From: G963677085 sp963677085
GTDB lineage: Bacteria > Planctomycetota > Planctomycetia > Pirellulales > Thermoguttaceae
Direction of reading: 5' to 3'
Length of the DNA: 64,000 bases
NCBI GenBank assembly: GCA_963677085.2
Contig: CAXXFH010000004.1
Span: 1,860,001-1,924,000 of the forward strand
Of this stretch, positions 1-11,060 are shown in pieces. Below the pieces are notes generated by a model. The model was not told where the DNA came from. It worked only from the letters and a program-made list of their open reading frames with translations, and made no database searches. The number at the start of each line of letters is the position of its first letter. Position 1 is the first letter of the stretch. The position numbers and the translations under genes were made by a program.

Positions 1-244
1 CGTTCGTCTGGAAGTGACCGAGCCGCTCGTCTTCGACCACGTAGACATTGTCCACGCCGTGGGCGACAAGATCCTTCGCCAAACCCTTCACTCCCGAGCC
101 CGGCAGCACCGCGCCCACTTTCACCTTCAGTTTGTCGGCCAACTCTCGGGCTTTGCCGCACAGTTCCAGGGATACGTCGTGCAACGAGCCGTCTTCCTGC
201 TCGGCAAAAACCCAGACCTCGCCCTGACGATTCGGTTCAATCAT
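1..244 (-). CDS. etfA: Electron transfer flavoprotein alpha subunit, N-terminal part (partial)
   Basis: Only the first about 81 codons are inside the window; the gene runs off the left edge. The start ATG at 244 opens with MIEPNRQGEVWVFAEQEDGS, the usual beta-strand opening of ETF-alpha (a short acidic start, then a V-W-V-F-A-E strand). A segment on the release of aminoacyl/FAD-domain type follows (GKARELADKLKVKVGAVLPG). It lies 139 bp downstream of etfB on the same strand, the normal beta-alpha order. The product should pair with EtfB, bind FAD in its (unseen) C-terminal domain and pass electrons from acyl-CoA or other dehydrogenases to the quinone pool. The call rests on the N-terminus plus the neighbour. 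Confidence 0.85.
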   Translation of the reverse strand, partial: MIEPNRQGEVWVFAEQEDGSLHDVSLELCGKARELADKLKVKVGAVLPGSGVKGLAKDLVAHGVDNVYVVEDERLGHFQTN

Positions 245-382
245 GATTCGCGTCAATCCACTGTATTTGGAGAACGATGATTTTTGATGTTAAGAAGATC
301 GCCCTACCGACCAGACCCACTACCAAGCCCACGGGTCGCAACCCGCGGGTCAGACCCCCGAGTTTCGGGTCGCAGGCCGCCA

Positions 383-1297
383 CTACCCCAACGTACGATC
401 GACCACCAGTTCGTGAACCAGTTGGCGGATTCCCTCGTCGGTCGCGGGAATCTCGGTGTAACCTTCCTTCTTCAGCACAATCGCCTGAATGCGATGGACC
501 TTCGTCGGCGAACCCGACAGGCCGCAACGCACCAGGTCGGCACTGATGTCGTCGAGATCCCATTGCTCAAGAAGCAGGCCGCGGTCTTTTAATGCCGCCA
601 CTTGGGAGTCGACTTCGGCCTTTCGTGCGTCGTCAGTGGCATCGGCCATCTGCTGGCGAACCGCGCCCTCGATTTCGCTCTTTGTTCGAGCATGCTTCAT
701 CCGCATCACCCGTTTGGCCGCACATGGCCGCGGCTCGTTGGCCGTTTCCACCACGGTAACCAGCACGGGCAGTTCGGCTTCGACGATTTCCCAACCGTGA
801 CCCACATTGCGCCGAATCTGCACCGTCTTGCCGCTAAGCGACACGACCTCTTCCAAGTAGGTGATCTGCGGCACATCGAGCTTCTCGGCGATCTGCGGAC
901 CCACCTGGGCCGTGTCGCCGTCGATCGCCTGCCGGCCGCAAAATACGAAGTCGTATTTACCGACCGTCTTCACCGCCTGACTGAGGATGTAACTGGTGGC
1001 CAACGTGTCGCTAGCCGCCGCTCGGCGGTCGGTCAGCAGAATCCCACGATCGGCACCACGGAACAAGCACTCGCGGAGAATATCGGAGGCCTTCGGCGGA
1101 CCCATCGTAATGGCCGTCACGGTGCCGCCATGTTCATCGCGAATCTGCAACGCCGTTTCCAGGGCATGAAGATCCTCGGGATTGAAGATCGTCGGCAACG
1201 CGCCACGATTGACGGTCCCGTCTTCCTTCATCGCGTCGGCCGTCACGTTAGCCGTGTCGGGGACCTGTTTCACACAGACGATACTGTCGTACGGCAC
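383..1297 (-). CDS. etfB: Electron transfer flavoprotein beta subunit
   Basis: 304 residues, somewhat longer than the common 250-260 because of a longer C-terminal tail. It opens with a typical EtfB strand and CVKQVPDTANV. It carries the ETF-beta signature near residues 117-135 (FCGRQAIDGDTAQVGPQIAE), which binds AMP. Together with EtfA it forms the soluble heterodimer that collects electrons from dehydrogenases. The downstream gene is etfA with 139 bp between, so the two are probably co-transcribed. ATG at 1297 is the only good start and no upstream gene overlaps it. The intervening 139 bp contains GC-rich direct and inverted scraps but no clear terminator. Confidence 0.95.
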   Translation of the reverse strand: MPYDSIVCVKQVPDTANVTADAMKEDGTVNRGALPTIFNPEDLHALETALQIRDEHGGTVTAITMGPPKASDILRECLFRGADRGILLTDRRAAASDTLATSYILSQAVKTVGKYDFVFCGRQAIDGDTAQVGPQIAEKLDVPQITYLEEVVSLSGKTVQIRRNVGHGWEIVEAELPVLVTVVETANEPRPCAAKRVMRMKHARTKSEIEGAVRQQMADATDDARKAEVDSQVAALKDRGLLLEQWDLDDISADLVRCGLSGSPTKVHRIQAIVLKKEGYTEIPATDEGIRQLVHELVVDRTLG

Positions 1298-2033
1298 TGC
1301 TAGAAACCTCTAAGCTAGGGACTAGGGGTTAGGGGCTGGGGATTAGGGACGTGAAAAGGCGATCCCGCCGCTCGCGGTTTCGCAACCAACGCACGTCACC
1401 GCGTCGGCAATCCCTCACACCCCCCTCAGCATGATTATCACAATAGGTAAAACCACGGAAGTTATCAGCCCGACGCCCGTCGGTCAAGTCCAACGGCGGA
1501 AACTGGGCGAAACGGCGAACTCTTGGCGGTCACCACGGTTTGAGAGGTTAAATCGGTAATTCAACCGATGGCCTGTAGGCATTTGCAGCGAAATGACGTT
1601 TTCCCCATCCAAGCACAACGACCACGCAGGGACATAAGCCACTCGCTCACAAGGTGTTAGGGTCGCATCTCGGGTATCAAGTCAGGTACCGCTGGGTACC
1701 CTATGCCCACGCTTCCGCGCAAGAGTGCCTGAGGTAGCTTGCTCGCCCCTGATTTGGCAAGGGCGGGAAAACCCGCCCCTCGCACCCAAACCACGACCCA
1801 CGAACGAAAAACACCGCAGCCCCTCCAGACCAAGAGCCATAAACAACTAATAAAAAACAACTTACGATAAAACACCACCGGTCGCCTCAGCTACCTTTTT
1901 GGATGCCAAAATCCCACGGACTTCTGCAGAAGCCGCCAGAACTTCGGCTCTAGCTCGGGTTGCCATAGCGCCGCAGAATAGATACAACCGACGACGCCAG
2001 TGTCACCAAACCGACACACCGGGAGTCGATGAT
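1298..2033. other. Intergenic region between etfB and the sigma54 regulator
   Basis: This 0.7-kb spacer lies between divergent genes and should hold both promoters, but I see no convincing -35/-10 or -24/-12 pair. It begins with a G-rich dispersed repeat (1313-1353). The short frames inside have no plausible protein content. Confidence 0.5.
1313..1353. repeat. Dispersed G-rich intergenic repeat (CTAGGGACTAGGGG type)
   Basis: A run of repeated CTAGGG/TTAGGGG/CTGGGG units just upstream of etfB. The same kind of run recurs at about 57080-57120 (after the SSS symporter) and 60225-60312 (between the RnfC-like and BMC genes). It is low-complexity and confined to gaps between genes. No function can be read from it. 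Confidence 0.6.
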
Positions 2034-3998
2034 ATGTCACATGAACCACGACCAAACGACACAAGCACTGCCCCCCCAAAAGATTCGCTCAATCAACTTG
2101 CGACATCTCCCCGCCAAGCGATGGCCGCCGCCCGCGTGATCCTCGAAGCGGCTGCCGCAAGCGAACCTGAGTCATTCCTCGCCACCTCGCTGCCAGTGGT
2201 CGCCTCAGCGTTAGCCAGCCCTGCCGTGGGCGTCGTCCGAGCGATGGCCGGGCGCTGGACCACCCTCTCCACAACCGACCCGCAGGCTGCTTTGCCCATC
2301 GACTTGGCAGCCGAAGCCCTCGACCGCGAGGCCACCGCCACGTCCGACGACTGGCTCGCGCTACCGCTGGACACCCCGCACCCACGAACCGACGGGACCG
2401 ACATCCTGTTGCTCAACCGCGTGGCCACCGCCACGTCCGAGCTTCAGGCCATCGCCAAAATCCTCGCCTGGGGACTCGCCACCGCTGGCGATCGCCAGCG
2501 TCAGCGACGCCGTGTCGAACAGCTCGAAGCCATTCTGCAAATAGCCGGCCAATGGAACCGCAACCCGGAGGTCGAATCGCTGTTGGCCGAGATGGCCGAG
2601 GCCGCCACTCGATTGCTCAATGCCGATCGCGCCAGCATCTTCCTCTGGGACCGACGCAACCACACACTCGTCGGCCGGCCGGCCCTGGGAATCGAGGGCG
2701 GAGAGCTTCGGGTGCCCGACGATCGCGGCGTGGTGGGCGACGTCGTCCAATCAGGTCAACCCCGCCGCGTCGACGCCACCGTGCAACCGAAGGCCATCGA
2801 CCGTCAAGTCGACGTCCAACTGCACTACCAAACCCAAACCCTGCTCTGCGTGCCACTAAGAGGTCGCTCGGGCGAGCTGTTCGGAGCCTTCGAGTTGATC
2901 AACAAGCACTCGGGCAGCTTCACCGAAGACGATCAGGCAGCGCTGGTGGAACTGGCCGGTCATGCTGCGATTGCCCTGGAAAACGCTCGGGACCGCCAGC
3001 GGCTGCTGTCGACCAATCGACAAATCGCCGACCAGGCGGCCGAAGGCGTGCGGATGATCGGCGACAGCCCGGCGATCGAGGCCCTGCGTTCGATCGTCCA
3101 TCGTGTGGCCGACACCGATCTGGCCGTACTAATCCTCGGCGAAAACGGCACCGGCAAAGAGGTCGTGGCCCAACGAATCCACTACCTCAGCCGCCGACGG
3201 GAACAACCGTTTGTGGCCATCAACTGCGCGGCCATTCCCGACACATTGGCCGAGAGCGAGCTGTTCGGCCACGAAAAAGGTGCCTTCACCGACGCCAAAG
3301 AAGCGCGGCCCGGCAAGTTCGAACTGGCCGCCGGTGGTACGCTTTTTCTCGACGAAATCGGCGACCTAAGCCTCAGCGGCCAAGCCAAACTGCTGCGGGT
3401 GCTCGAAGAAAAGGTGCTTGTGCGCGTCGGCGGCTCCACACCCATCTCGACCGACGCCCGAGTGCTGGCCGCCACAAACCAGAACTTGGCCGAACTGGTT
3501 CGTCAGCGTAAATTCCGCGAGGATTTATATTTCCGGCTCAACGTCGTAACGCTCGACCTGCCGCCACTTCGCGACCGTGGCGACGACGTACTGCTGTTGG
3601 CCGAACATTTCCTGCGGGACTTCTGCGCGAAAGCCCGCCGGGCGGTGCCGCGTTTCTCCACCGCCGCTGGGCAGCGATTGCGACAACACGCTTGGCCCGG
3701 CAACGTGCGCGAATTACGCAATCTGATGGAACGGCTGGCCTACCTTTCGTCGTCCGAAGAGATCGGCGCCGACGAACTGGCATTTATCCTGGCCCCACGC
3801 AGCCCAGACGCATCGGACACGATAACGAACATCGAGGGCCCGTTGTCCGACGCCACGGCCGAATTCCAGGTGCGCTACATTCGCCAAGCGATCGATCATG
3901 CCGGCGGCAACATGAGTCGAGCCGCCGACGCCCTGGGCCTACACCGCTCGAATCTCTACCGCAAGATGCGCCAACTGGCCATGGAACCAACGGAGTGA
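2034..3998 (+). CDS. Sigma54-dependent transcriptional activator: GAF, AAA+ and Fis-type HTH
   Basis: 654 residues from the ATG at 2034; a longer frame opens at 1899, but the added 45 residues are low-complexity. Domains in order: an Ala-rich N-terminal part, a GAF sensory domain (about 164-318), the AAA+ sigma54-interaction domain (about 340-573) and a Fis-family HTH (about 613-652, with GGNMSRAADALGLHRSNLYR). Walker A is GENGTGKE (369-376) and Walker B is GGTLFLDEIGD. The sigma54-contacting GAFTGA loop reads GAFTDA (416-421), so its second glycine is Asp. The protein probably responds to a small ligand or redox signal through GAF and opens sigma54 promoters. It stands alone between etfB and tRNA-Lys and its targets are unknown. 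Confidence 0.93.
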   Translation: MSHEPRPNDTSTAPPKDSLNQLATSPRQAMAAARVILEAAAASEPESFLATSLPVVASALASPAVGVVRAMAGRWTTLSTTDPQAALPIDLAAEALDREATATSDDWLALPLDTPHPRTDGTDILLLNRVATATSELQAIAKILAWGLATAGDRQRQRRRVEQLEAILQIAGQWNRNPEVESLLAEMAEAATRLLNADRASIFLWDRRNHTLVGRPALGIEGGELRVPDDRGVVGDVVQSGQPRRVDATVQPKAIDRQVDVQLHYQTQTLLCVPLRGRSGELFGAFELINKHSGSFTEDDQAALVELAGHAAIALENARDRQRLLSTNRQIADQAAEGVRMIGDSPAIEALRSIVHRVADTDLAVLILGENGTGKEVVAQRIHYLSRRREQPFVAINCAAIPDTLAESELFGHEKGAFTDAKEARPGKFELAAGGTLFLDEIGDLSLSGQAKLLRVLEEKVLVRVGGSTPISTDARVLAATNQNLAELVRQRKFREDLYFRLNVVTLDLPPLRDRGDDVLLLAEHFLRDFCAKARRAVPRFSTAAGQRLRQHAWPGNVRELRNLMERLAYLSSSEEIGADELAFILAPRSPDASDTITNIEGPLSDATAEFQVRYIRQAIDHAGGNMSRAADALGLHRSNLYRKMRQLAMEPTE

Positions 3999-4096
3999 GC
4001 CCCTGAACACCAACCTGGCGCAATTCTCCAAAAAACGCCTTCGGGCCTCTTGCATTGCTGTCCGATAGACATAAGATAAATGGTTTCGCCAGCAGC

Positions 4097-5767
<1,671 letters not shown>

Positions 5768-5773
5768 GGCCGC

Positions 5774-6022
5774 CTACCTATTCTCTTCTGATTGTGCCTG
5801 GCTGTTCTCCCGATTAAGGCGTTCCGGGAAACAGCCATTCTCTATCCATTCAGCTACCTCGTCAAGGTTCCAACGCACACTTCCACCCAACCGGATTGGC
5901 GGCGGTACTTCACCTTTGCTTTGAAGTCGTTGTAGCGTACGCCTTGAAATGTCAAGCTTTTCAGCAAGGGTTTTGGCGGAGATAAGCTGAGGAGTGCTTC
6001 CATTTTTTGTTGGCATTTTCAT
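5774..6022 (-). CDS. Excisionase-like MerR/AlpA-type HTH protein
   Basis: 82 residues with a winged-HTH excisionase fold: LISAKTLAEKLDISRRTLQR, then PPPIRLGGSVRWNLDEVAEWI. This is the usual pattern of AlpA/HTH_17 DNA-binding proteins. An AGGAA Shine-Dalgarno sits upstream of the ATG at 6022. It immediately precedes the integrase with a 6-nt gap, so it probably controls recombination direction and/or integrase expression. Confidence 0.88.
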   Translation of the reverse strand: MKMPTKNGSTPQLISAKTLAEKLDISRRTLQRLQSKGEVPPPIRLGGSVRWNLDEVAEWIENGCFPERLNRENSQAQSEENR

Positions 6023-6137
6023 TTTATGTTCCTTTCTGCGTGTTCGTGAATCCTGATTATTGGTGGATCAGCCTTTTTTTGCAGTCCGCTTAAGGACTGC
6101 TCCAAACACGGCGAAATGGATTCATATGTGTTCTGCT

Positions 6138-6497
6138 CTAGCGTGCAACAAAACAAAGCAGGAGGGTTATTGTACCTGCCAATAGGATATACGGAGGTAT
6201 GACAATGCCTGAGAAATAGTCTTCACATCCTGTTTCGTTGAGCACTTGAAGCAAGGCCATCATGAAAAGGATCACGAGCACAATCATGAGAAACGCCAGT
6301 AGTGACTCCCCGAGACTCAAGAAAGGCATCTTGGACCAGAGTGAAAAAATGAAAATGAATGGAGACACAACAAGAGCACCAAGGAAGAGTCGCCTCACGT
6401 TCTCAATTTCAACTGACCCCAAAGTCCATAACATGAGAAACGTTGCTCCTGCCAGAACCAAAAGCGAGAGCGCGAGCCATTTGAAGAGGGATTTCAT
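6138..6497 (-). CDS. Small integral membrane protein, unknown function
   Basis: 119 residues with about four hydrophobic helices and no recognisable motif. The ATG at 6497 is chosen because GAAGGAAG sits correctly before it; an ATG at 6515 would extend the protein by six residues. Same strand as xis/int. Base composition matches the A+T-rich left end of the island. Confidence 0.6.
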   Translation of the reverse strand: MKSLFKWLALSLLVLAGATFLMLWTLGSVEIENVRRLFLGALVVSPFIFIFSLWSKMPFLSLGESLLAFLMIVLVILFMMALLQVLNETGCEDYFSGIVIPPYILLAGTITLLLCFVAR

Positions 6498-6700
6498 CGT
6501 ACTATCTTCCTTCATTCATGAGGATTCCCTGGTTCTGTCTCTTGGAGGTTATCAAACGTAATGCCCTTGAATTAGGTCAAATGCAGTAACCTGCTTAGGC
6601 TGACTTTCGGCGAATCTACACGTTTGAAGCCGAAGGCTCTTTTGTGTCTTCATTGTTCGCTTCAAACTTGCCTGGGAAAACGGTAAAAGAGTGTTACACC

Positions 6701-6949
6701 TTATTTGGTGTTTACTAGTGGGTAGATCAGTATTTCCATGAGCCATTGAAGCGTCTTCGCAGTCCTGTCCGCGAATTTCTTGATGTCCGCGTTGGCATGA
6801 TCTTGAAAGGCTGTTGGCCGACGAATGATTATCCATGCCAGTAAGGCCAAGAGGACCATGATCGGTGCAACCCTGCCCAAAATGAAAATGACTGTAATGT
6901 ACAGGCTGAGCAGTATTGAGAATGTCAACATACGCAATAAACGATTCAT
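6701..6949 (-). CDS. Small membrane protein, unknown function
   Basis: 82 residues: two closely spaced hydrophobic helices at about 8-45, then an amphipathic tail. The ATG at 6949 has a strong AAGGAG eleven bases upstream. I recognise no family. It sits between the vWA gene and another membrane protein, all on the minus strand, which suggests a small membrane-associated module with the vWA/Hsp70 pair. Confidence 0.6.
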   Translation of the reverse strand: MNRLLRMLTFSILLSLYITVIFILGRVAPIMVLLALLAWIIIRRPTAFQDHANADIKKFADRTAKTLQWLMEILIYPLVNTK

Positions 6950-7026
6950 GGTAGTACTCCTTACAGATAGTAGATGATCTCCAAGTGACAGCCACAAATG
7001 GCTGGCTGCTTGCAGGAAGTATTTGT

Positions 7027-7731
7027 CTAGATAATTTGCAGAACCGCCATGCGACGAAAGTCCTGAATGAGTGCATGGGTGTCACCAATGAAGCGATAAC
7101 GTGGCTTACCATCTGGACCAGTGGATGCCATTGCCTTTAGGCATTCCTCATCAACGTCTTTTGGGCTTCCGCCAATCCCAATACATTCAAGTACAACTCC
7201 TATTTCCCGAAGCTTTTCTGCAGCGAGGATCGGATCACTCTTCTCCGTGTGCGCTCCATCAGATATCAATGCTGCATGGAGTTTGAGTGTAGTGGTGCGT
7301 TGTTTTGGCATTCCGGCCTCAGATGGCATAAGGAGCAACTTCCGCAGCAAACTCGGTACTTGACGCCTGATGCCAACTTCTTCCTCAAACATCTTCCTTG
7401 CAGTATTAAGTCCTTTGACAAAGTCGGTTGTGCTTAGGGGGTGCAGGTTTTTTAGGGATTGGACAATCTTCTGGCGGTCAGCTACATCTGTAAATGGGCA
7501 TATACACCTGCTTTTTTCAGAGAAAGCGACTATCCCTATTTTGTCCTGAGGACGATATTTGATTTTCTCGTCTAGTGCAGCTTCTATTGCCCTGATCCCT
7601 GCAAGCAGCCGGGTTGGTGGGTAATCTTCTATTCCCATAGACCCTGATCGATCCAGGATGCAAATCAAGTAGGTTGGCGTTGATGGATCACGTTCAAGAG
7701 GAAATGCAACACCAGTGTCGTGTGTGTGCAT
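7027..7731 (-). CDS. von Willebrand factor A domain protein (TerY-like)
   Basis: 234 residues forming one vWA domain. The MIDAS opens as DRSGSM (27-32), the second site is STTDFVKGLN, and an ALISDGAHTEK strand carries the third metal ligand. The start is placed at the ATG giving MHTHDTG; an upstream extension to 7830 is unlike coding sequence. It follows the truncated Hsp70 gene by 64 bp on the same strand. vWA proteins of this compact type occur beside Hsp70-like chaperones in stress and conflict operons, so partnership with that gene is a reasonable inference. The partner is now broken. Confidence 0.85.
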   Translation of the reverse strand: MHTHDTGVAFPLERDPSTPTYLICILDRSGSMGIEDYPPTRLLAGIRAIEAALDEKIKYRPQDKIGIVAFSEKSRCICPFTDVADRQKIVQSLKNLHPLSTTDFVKGLNTARKMFEEEVGIRRQVPSLLRKLLLMPSEAGMPKQRTTTLKLHAALISDGAHTEKSDPILAAEKLREIGVVLECIGIGGSPKDVDEECLKAMASTGPDGKPRYRFIGDTHALIQDFRRMAVLQII

Positions 7732-7795
7732 GACAGGGCTCCTTGTTTTTGGAAGATGATTGAATGCAACTGTAAAATGCGCTACCTGTAGTAAT

Positions 7796-8965
7796 CTATG
7801 CTGCCTGCGGGTTCTCCTTTTTGTAAGCAACCTGCAATTCAGCAGTCTTTCCGCTTTCTGTGCAGTGGGCAGTAGCAGTAAGCATTCCGTTCTTGTCTAT
7901 TCTCATCTCAATGTCTATCCTGTGCGGTCGTCCGACAATGTTCGGTAGGTCTGTAAGTTCAAATTGCCCAAGCTGGACGCATTCCGAAATGTCTTTGTCA
8001 GGTTCGCCTTGGTAGATTTCTATCATTGTTGACACAGTTGAGTTGCTGGCGATTTCTTCAGTACTCTTCAGTTGGAATGTCTTTTGGAACAACGACGGAA
8101 GTGGCACACCTTTCCTTAGGATGCTGCTGAAACGCTCTGTGTCATTTGAGTCAAGGGCTTTGACTCCAAGAGCATGCGCAGTGATGTCCCGAAGTATGTG
8201 GCCTCGGGCAGGAAGGATGGTTGCATCATCAACAGCGATCTCGCCTTGATCTTCCCATCCCTTCAAGACTGCCCCTTTGGCGACTGCATGGATAGGGTCA
8301 GCATGGTTTGAGATTGGCCGCCCGAAGAACAGGGCCAGTTCTTCTTGAACAGCAAAAAGTTGGCTGCCGCCACCAATCGGGATGAACTCACAGACGTCGT
8401 TAATGTCAACGTTAGCGTCGTCCAAGGCCTCGTTGATACACTTCAAGATCTGATCAACAAGCGGTTTCCATAGACCCCTGGCCTCATCTTTGGTAATGGT
8501 TACTTTGTGTCTGATTCCATTGCTGATGATCGGGATAGTGATCTTGTCGCTACGATTCAGACGCATTTTTCCTTCTTCGCAGTGACGCCACAGCTCAGCA
8601 CCGGTCTCAATATCGTCTTTTAGGTCATGTCCGCCGGCTTTGCCAAAATCGTTTTGGCAGTGATCGAAAAGGGCTTGCGTGAAGTCAAGACCACCCAGAC
8701 GTTGTATGCCTCTGGTTGCCCTGATCTCGTAGCGGTTTGCGAGCTTCTCGGAAAGGCTAATGTCCGATGTACCTCCTCCAATGTCTGCAACGATACGAAT
8801 GCCGTCAGATCGATCGTATTCTGTGTTTCCTACTCTGGAGAACATTGCAGCAGTAGGTTCATGAATGAGGTCCACATGGGAGAATCCTATTGCCTTGGCC
8901 GCAGAAATCGTTTTTTGTTTTTCCAGGTCGCTGTAGTTCGCAGGGACGCTGATTGCCGTGCCCAT
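7796..8965 (-). pseudogene. Hsp70 (DnaK-like) ATPase, 5' end lost
   Basis: About 389 residues of an Hsp70-type protein remain, from the connect/phosphate region (GTAISVPANYSDLEKQ) through IHEPTAAMF and the adenosine motif (PIGGGSQLFAVQEEL). They continue to a beta substrate-binding-like part (ITAHALGVKALDSN, then IYQGEP). The first about 130 residues, including the phosphate-1 loop, are gone. At about 8962 the frame runs without interruption into an IS1182-type transposase fragment, giving one chimeric open frame up to 9643. There is no C-terminal lid, so it was a short diverged Hsp70, not housekeeping DnaK. Without the N-terminal lobe it cannot bind ATP normally. Confidence 0.88.
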
Positions 8966-9700
8966 TCCAAACAGATGGCGCATGATGGTGCCCAGGTTGT
9001 GGGCCATCGCCGACATCAGGTAACGTTTTCGCACCTTCTCGATTCCCGATAACCACGTGCGACGGCTTCCGCCCGTTTCGCATACATGGGCGAAACTCCG
9101 TTCCACTTTTTCGCTACGTTGTCGCTGCAAGGCTCGGCCTCGTTTGCCACGAATTCGACGGCGATTGTTCGCAACGGCCTGACGATGTTCTTCCGGCTTG
9201 TCTCGCCAGTTGCGACGATGGTTCTGTTTCGGCTCGGCAACGTACGTTCGCACTCCGTCGGTGAATTCCAATTCACCAAGCGTTTCATTCTTGTAGTAAC
9301 CCTTGTCGGCCACTGCTTCCTTAATGTCTGCTTTGCTGTCGGCCGCGATCAGATGGTCTTGGGCCTCGCTAATCGTCGGACCGATCGTGTCGCTGTCCGC
9401 CTCGTTCGCATGATAAATGGGTGCGGCCAAGATCAGTTCCGACTCCAAATCGACCGCGTGTTCCGCCTTGTAGGCCAGGTGCGTACGGCCATCCTTCATC
9501 TTCGTGATGCGACTATCGGGATCGGTTTCGCTCCGCCATTCTCGATTCGAGACCTTTTTGTCCTTGCGCTTCCGATCGGATCGAGCGATTTCCTCAACGG
9601 TCGGCTCCTCATCCTCCGTGATCTCGCCCGCCTCTTGCATCAATCGTTTGATGTACGCCTTCCAGTCTTCGCCCGTATCGCGGCGGACAACGGAAGTCTC
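8962..9700 (-). mobile_element. IS1182/IS4-type transposase fragment (C-terminal half)
   Basis: About 240 codons of a DDE transposase. It begins near RRDTGEDWKAYIKRLM and shows the family's DPDSRITKMKDGRTHLAYKA and VADKGYYKNE blocks. It ends at the C-terminal YLMSAMAHNLGTIMRHLFG block. The N-terminal half is absent: at about 9692 the sequence changes to an IS3 orfA scrap in the other orientation. Base composition is more G+C-rich than the Hsp70 part. It is an inactive remnant. Confidence 0.85.
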
Positions 9701-9802
9701 CGGCGGCGTTCAAGGCGAAGGTGGCCTTGGCGGCGATCCGCGGCGAAGGGACGTTGGCCGAATTGGCGGGCCGGTTCCAGGTGCATCCGAGTCAGGTGGC
9801 GG
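9683..9802 (+). mobile_element. IS3-family OrfA remnant
   Basis: The plus-strand frame reads RKSPAAFKAKVALAAIRGEG followed by TLAELAGRFQVHPSQV, the conserved N-terminal HTH of IS3 OrfA. The frame then loses similarity (the expected W-K after HPSQV is missing) and stops. About 35 codons survive, with no OrfB nearby. Confidence 0.8.
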
Positions 9803-9806
9803 CCGT

Positions 9807-11060
9807 TCAGAGGCGGAGTGTTTGCTGCACCTGACCGACGATTTGGCGGAGGTATGGATCGGCGTGGGCCAGGAACTTTCGGAAGCCGGAGCAGAGGTAG
9901 CTGAGGCCCGGCTGGCCGTCGGGGGTTTTCAGGAATCGGTATATCGGGCAGCCGCCGTTGCAGGCGAAACGGTATTCGCATTGTTTGCAGTAGTCGGGCA
10001 GCGTATCGCGCTTCCGGCAGCCGAATTTTCGTTGGCGCGGGGCGTAGGCGATCTCGGCGAGCCGGCAGTTCTTGTCGCCTAGGTTGCCGAGTTTGTATTC
10101 CGGGTAGACAAAGCGGTCGCAGGGATAAATGCTTCCGTCTTTCTCGACCACCAGCAGCGAGCGTCCGCAGACCTCGGCCAAAACGCACAGTCGCGCGGGC
10201 TGCCGCATCCATTGGCCAATCAGACTCTCGTACCAATTGACGAAGACCTTGCCCAAGTCGTCCTGGACCCACAAATCGAACGTTCGCCGGAGAAACTCGC
10301 CCCAATCGTCCGGGTCTACCGACCAATCGGTCACGACGGACTGAGGATTCCCCGGTTTGGCGGCATCCGTTCCCAGCACCGGCATCTCGTCAATATCCCA
10401 ACGATCCGGCGCTGTCGTGCGATAGTCCTTTCGCTCGACGCAGGGCAACCACTGAATCCAACGGGTGCCTAGTTCCTGGGTCAGAAAGTTGTACACGTCG
10501 TCGGGCTGCCTCGCGTTGGCCGAATGAACGACGGTTAAGGTGTTGAAAAATATGCCATAGCGCTGCAGCAACTTGGCCGCCCGATAGACGCGATCGAACG
10601 ACGGCTCGCCTCCTCGGGCAACCCGAAAAGCGTCGTGAAGGTGCTTCGGGCCGTCGATGCTCAGCCCGACCTGGAATCGGTGCTGCTTGAAAAACTCACA
10701 CCACGATTCATCCAGCAAAAGGCCATTGGTTTGGATGTTGTTTTCAACGCTCTTCGCACCGGCGTGTTTTTGTTGGAGTTCGACCACTTTGCGAAAAAAG
10801 TCGATCCCCAACAAGGTTGGCTCACCGCCGTGCCATGTGAAGACAATCGATTGGGCATCCTGGTCCTCGATGTACTGTTGAACAAACGTTTCCAACAGTT
10901 CCTCGGAAAGGCGCGGCGTTTCATCGACCAACAAATCCGCTTTGTGGACGTAGTAGCAGTAGGTGCAATCGAGGTTGCATGCCGAGCCGATCGGTTTCGC
11001 CGCAATATGGAACGAGCGTCGAAGGCGTTTCGACCTCGCGGCCAGTACTTCCGGGTTCAT
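9807..11060 (-). CDS. Radical SAM/SPASM protein, anaerobic sulfatase-maturase type
   Basis: 417 residues. The radical SAM cluster motif is Cys28-x3-Cys32-x2-Cys35 (CNLDCTYCYYVHK). HGGEPTLLG follows, and the SPASM cysteines are in CVLAEVCGR, YPCDRF, CRKRD and YCKQCEYRFACNGGCPIYRF. This is the layout of anSME enzymes, which convert an active-site Cys or Ser of type I sulfatases to formylglycine using SAM and three 4Fe-4S clusters. No sulfatase gene is adjacent, though planctomycetes usually carry many elsewhere. It sits directly against the IS3/IS1182 scraps. A related peptide-modifying SPASM enzyme is an alternative, but no precursor peptide is evident. Confidence 0.9.
   Translation of the reverse strand: MNPEVLAARSKRLRRSFHIAAKPIGSACNLDCTYCYYVHKADLLVDETPRLSEELLETFVQQYIEDQDAQSIVFTWHGGEPTLLGIDFFRKVVELQQKHAGAKSVENNIQTNGLLLDESWCEFFKQHRFQVGLSIDGPKHLHDAFRVARGGEPSFDRVYRAAKLLQRYGIFFNTLTVVHSANARQPDDVYNFLTQELGTRWIQWLPCVERKDYRTTAPDRWDIDEMPVLGTDAAKPGNPQSVVTDWSVDPDDWGEFLRRTFDLWVQDDLGKVFVNWYESLIGQWMRQPARLCVLAEVCGRSLLVVEKDGSIYPCDRFVYPEYKLGNLGDKNCRLAEIAYAPRQRKFGCRKRDTLPDYCKQCEYRFACNGGCPIYRFLKTPDGQPGLSYLCSGFRKFLAHADPYLRQIVGQVQQTLRL

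Noticed and set aside
1657..1878. A 73-codon minus-strand gene upstream of the sigma54 regulator
   Set aside because: Trp/Val-rich frame without ribosome-binding site or homology; it looks like repeat-derived intergenic sequence.
6552..7112. A 186-codon minus-strand frame between the small membrane genes
   Set aside because: It overlaps the vWA gene end and a better 82-codon gene with a strong Shine-Dalgarno; composition is not protein-like.
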